The notes under the pieces: model-generated
The model's database searches: none
What the model was told of the DNA's origin: nothing
The model's input: the letters and a program-made list of their open reading frames with translations, nothing else
Shown here: positions 5,130-5,142 of the stretch, one piece after another
How the letters are laid out: each line of letters begins with the position of its first letter
Position numbering within the stretch: the stretch's first letter is position 1
Made by a program: the position numbers and the translations under genes
Origin: Syntrophaceae bacterium UBA2188
GTDB taxonomy: Bacteria > Desulfobacterota > BSN033 > UBA1163
Assembly (NCBI GenBank): GCA_002327985.1
Contig: DCVM01000183.1
Span: 1 to 5,142, forward strand
Reading direction: 5' to 3'
DNA: 5,142 bases

Positions 5130-5142
5130 CGTTCAGGACATC

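Overview
The window is a stretch of bacterial chromosome in which every convincing gene lies on the minus strand, so it is read from high to low coordinates. The families present (a LOG/TIGR00730 Rossmann protein, a YihY/BrkB membrane protein, a zf-TFIIB zinc-ribbon protein, an M50 site-2 protease with CBS domains, an M48 lipoprotein protease and a UspA-type protein), the clear AGGAGG-type ribosome binding sites and the moderate base composition suggest a Gram-negative, perhaps a Desulfobacterota (deltaproteobacterial) or related environmental lineage. That placement is a guess from gene style, not from a marker gene. No mobile element, tRNA, rRNA or CRISPR array was seen.

Layout in transcription order. 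(1) A sigma70-like promoter with an overlapping 14-nt inverted repeat (about 5101-5129) precedes a LOG-family protein (4182-5072), followed after 29 nt by a YihY/BrkB membrane protein (3343-4152). These two probably form a transcription unit. (2) A 159-nt spacer (3184-3342) with a possible promoter leads into a decayed patch (2880-3183). There, a short membrane ORF resembling a Na+/phosphate symporter with its core deleted runs out of frame into the last ~30 codons of a CBS-domain protein. (3) A 101-residue zf-TFIIB zinc-ribbon protein follows (2524-2829), with a good SD and an upstream 13-nt dyad. (4) After a 281-nt spacer holding only a doubtful mini-ORF and a small hairpin come three closely packed genes: an S2P-type intramembrane protease with two CBS domains (1130-2242), an M48 metalloprotease lipoprotein (255 to 1034 or 1097), and the 5' part of a universal stress protein (1-223, cut by the window edge).

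The three distal genes look like an envelope-stress or proteolysis unit: an intramembrane protease that may sense nucleotides through its CBS domains, a periplasmic membrane-anchored chaperone/protease-like enzyme, and a cytoplasmic Usp protein. This functional link is inferred from adjacency only. The most notable points are the relic at 2880-3183 and the start of the M48 gene. The strong SD and full lipoprotein signal peptide of that gene point to an ATA codon, not to the first standard start codon (TTG).
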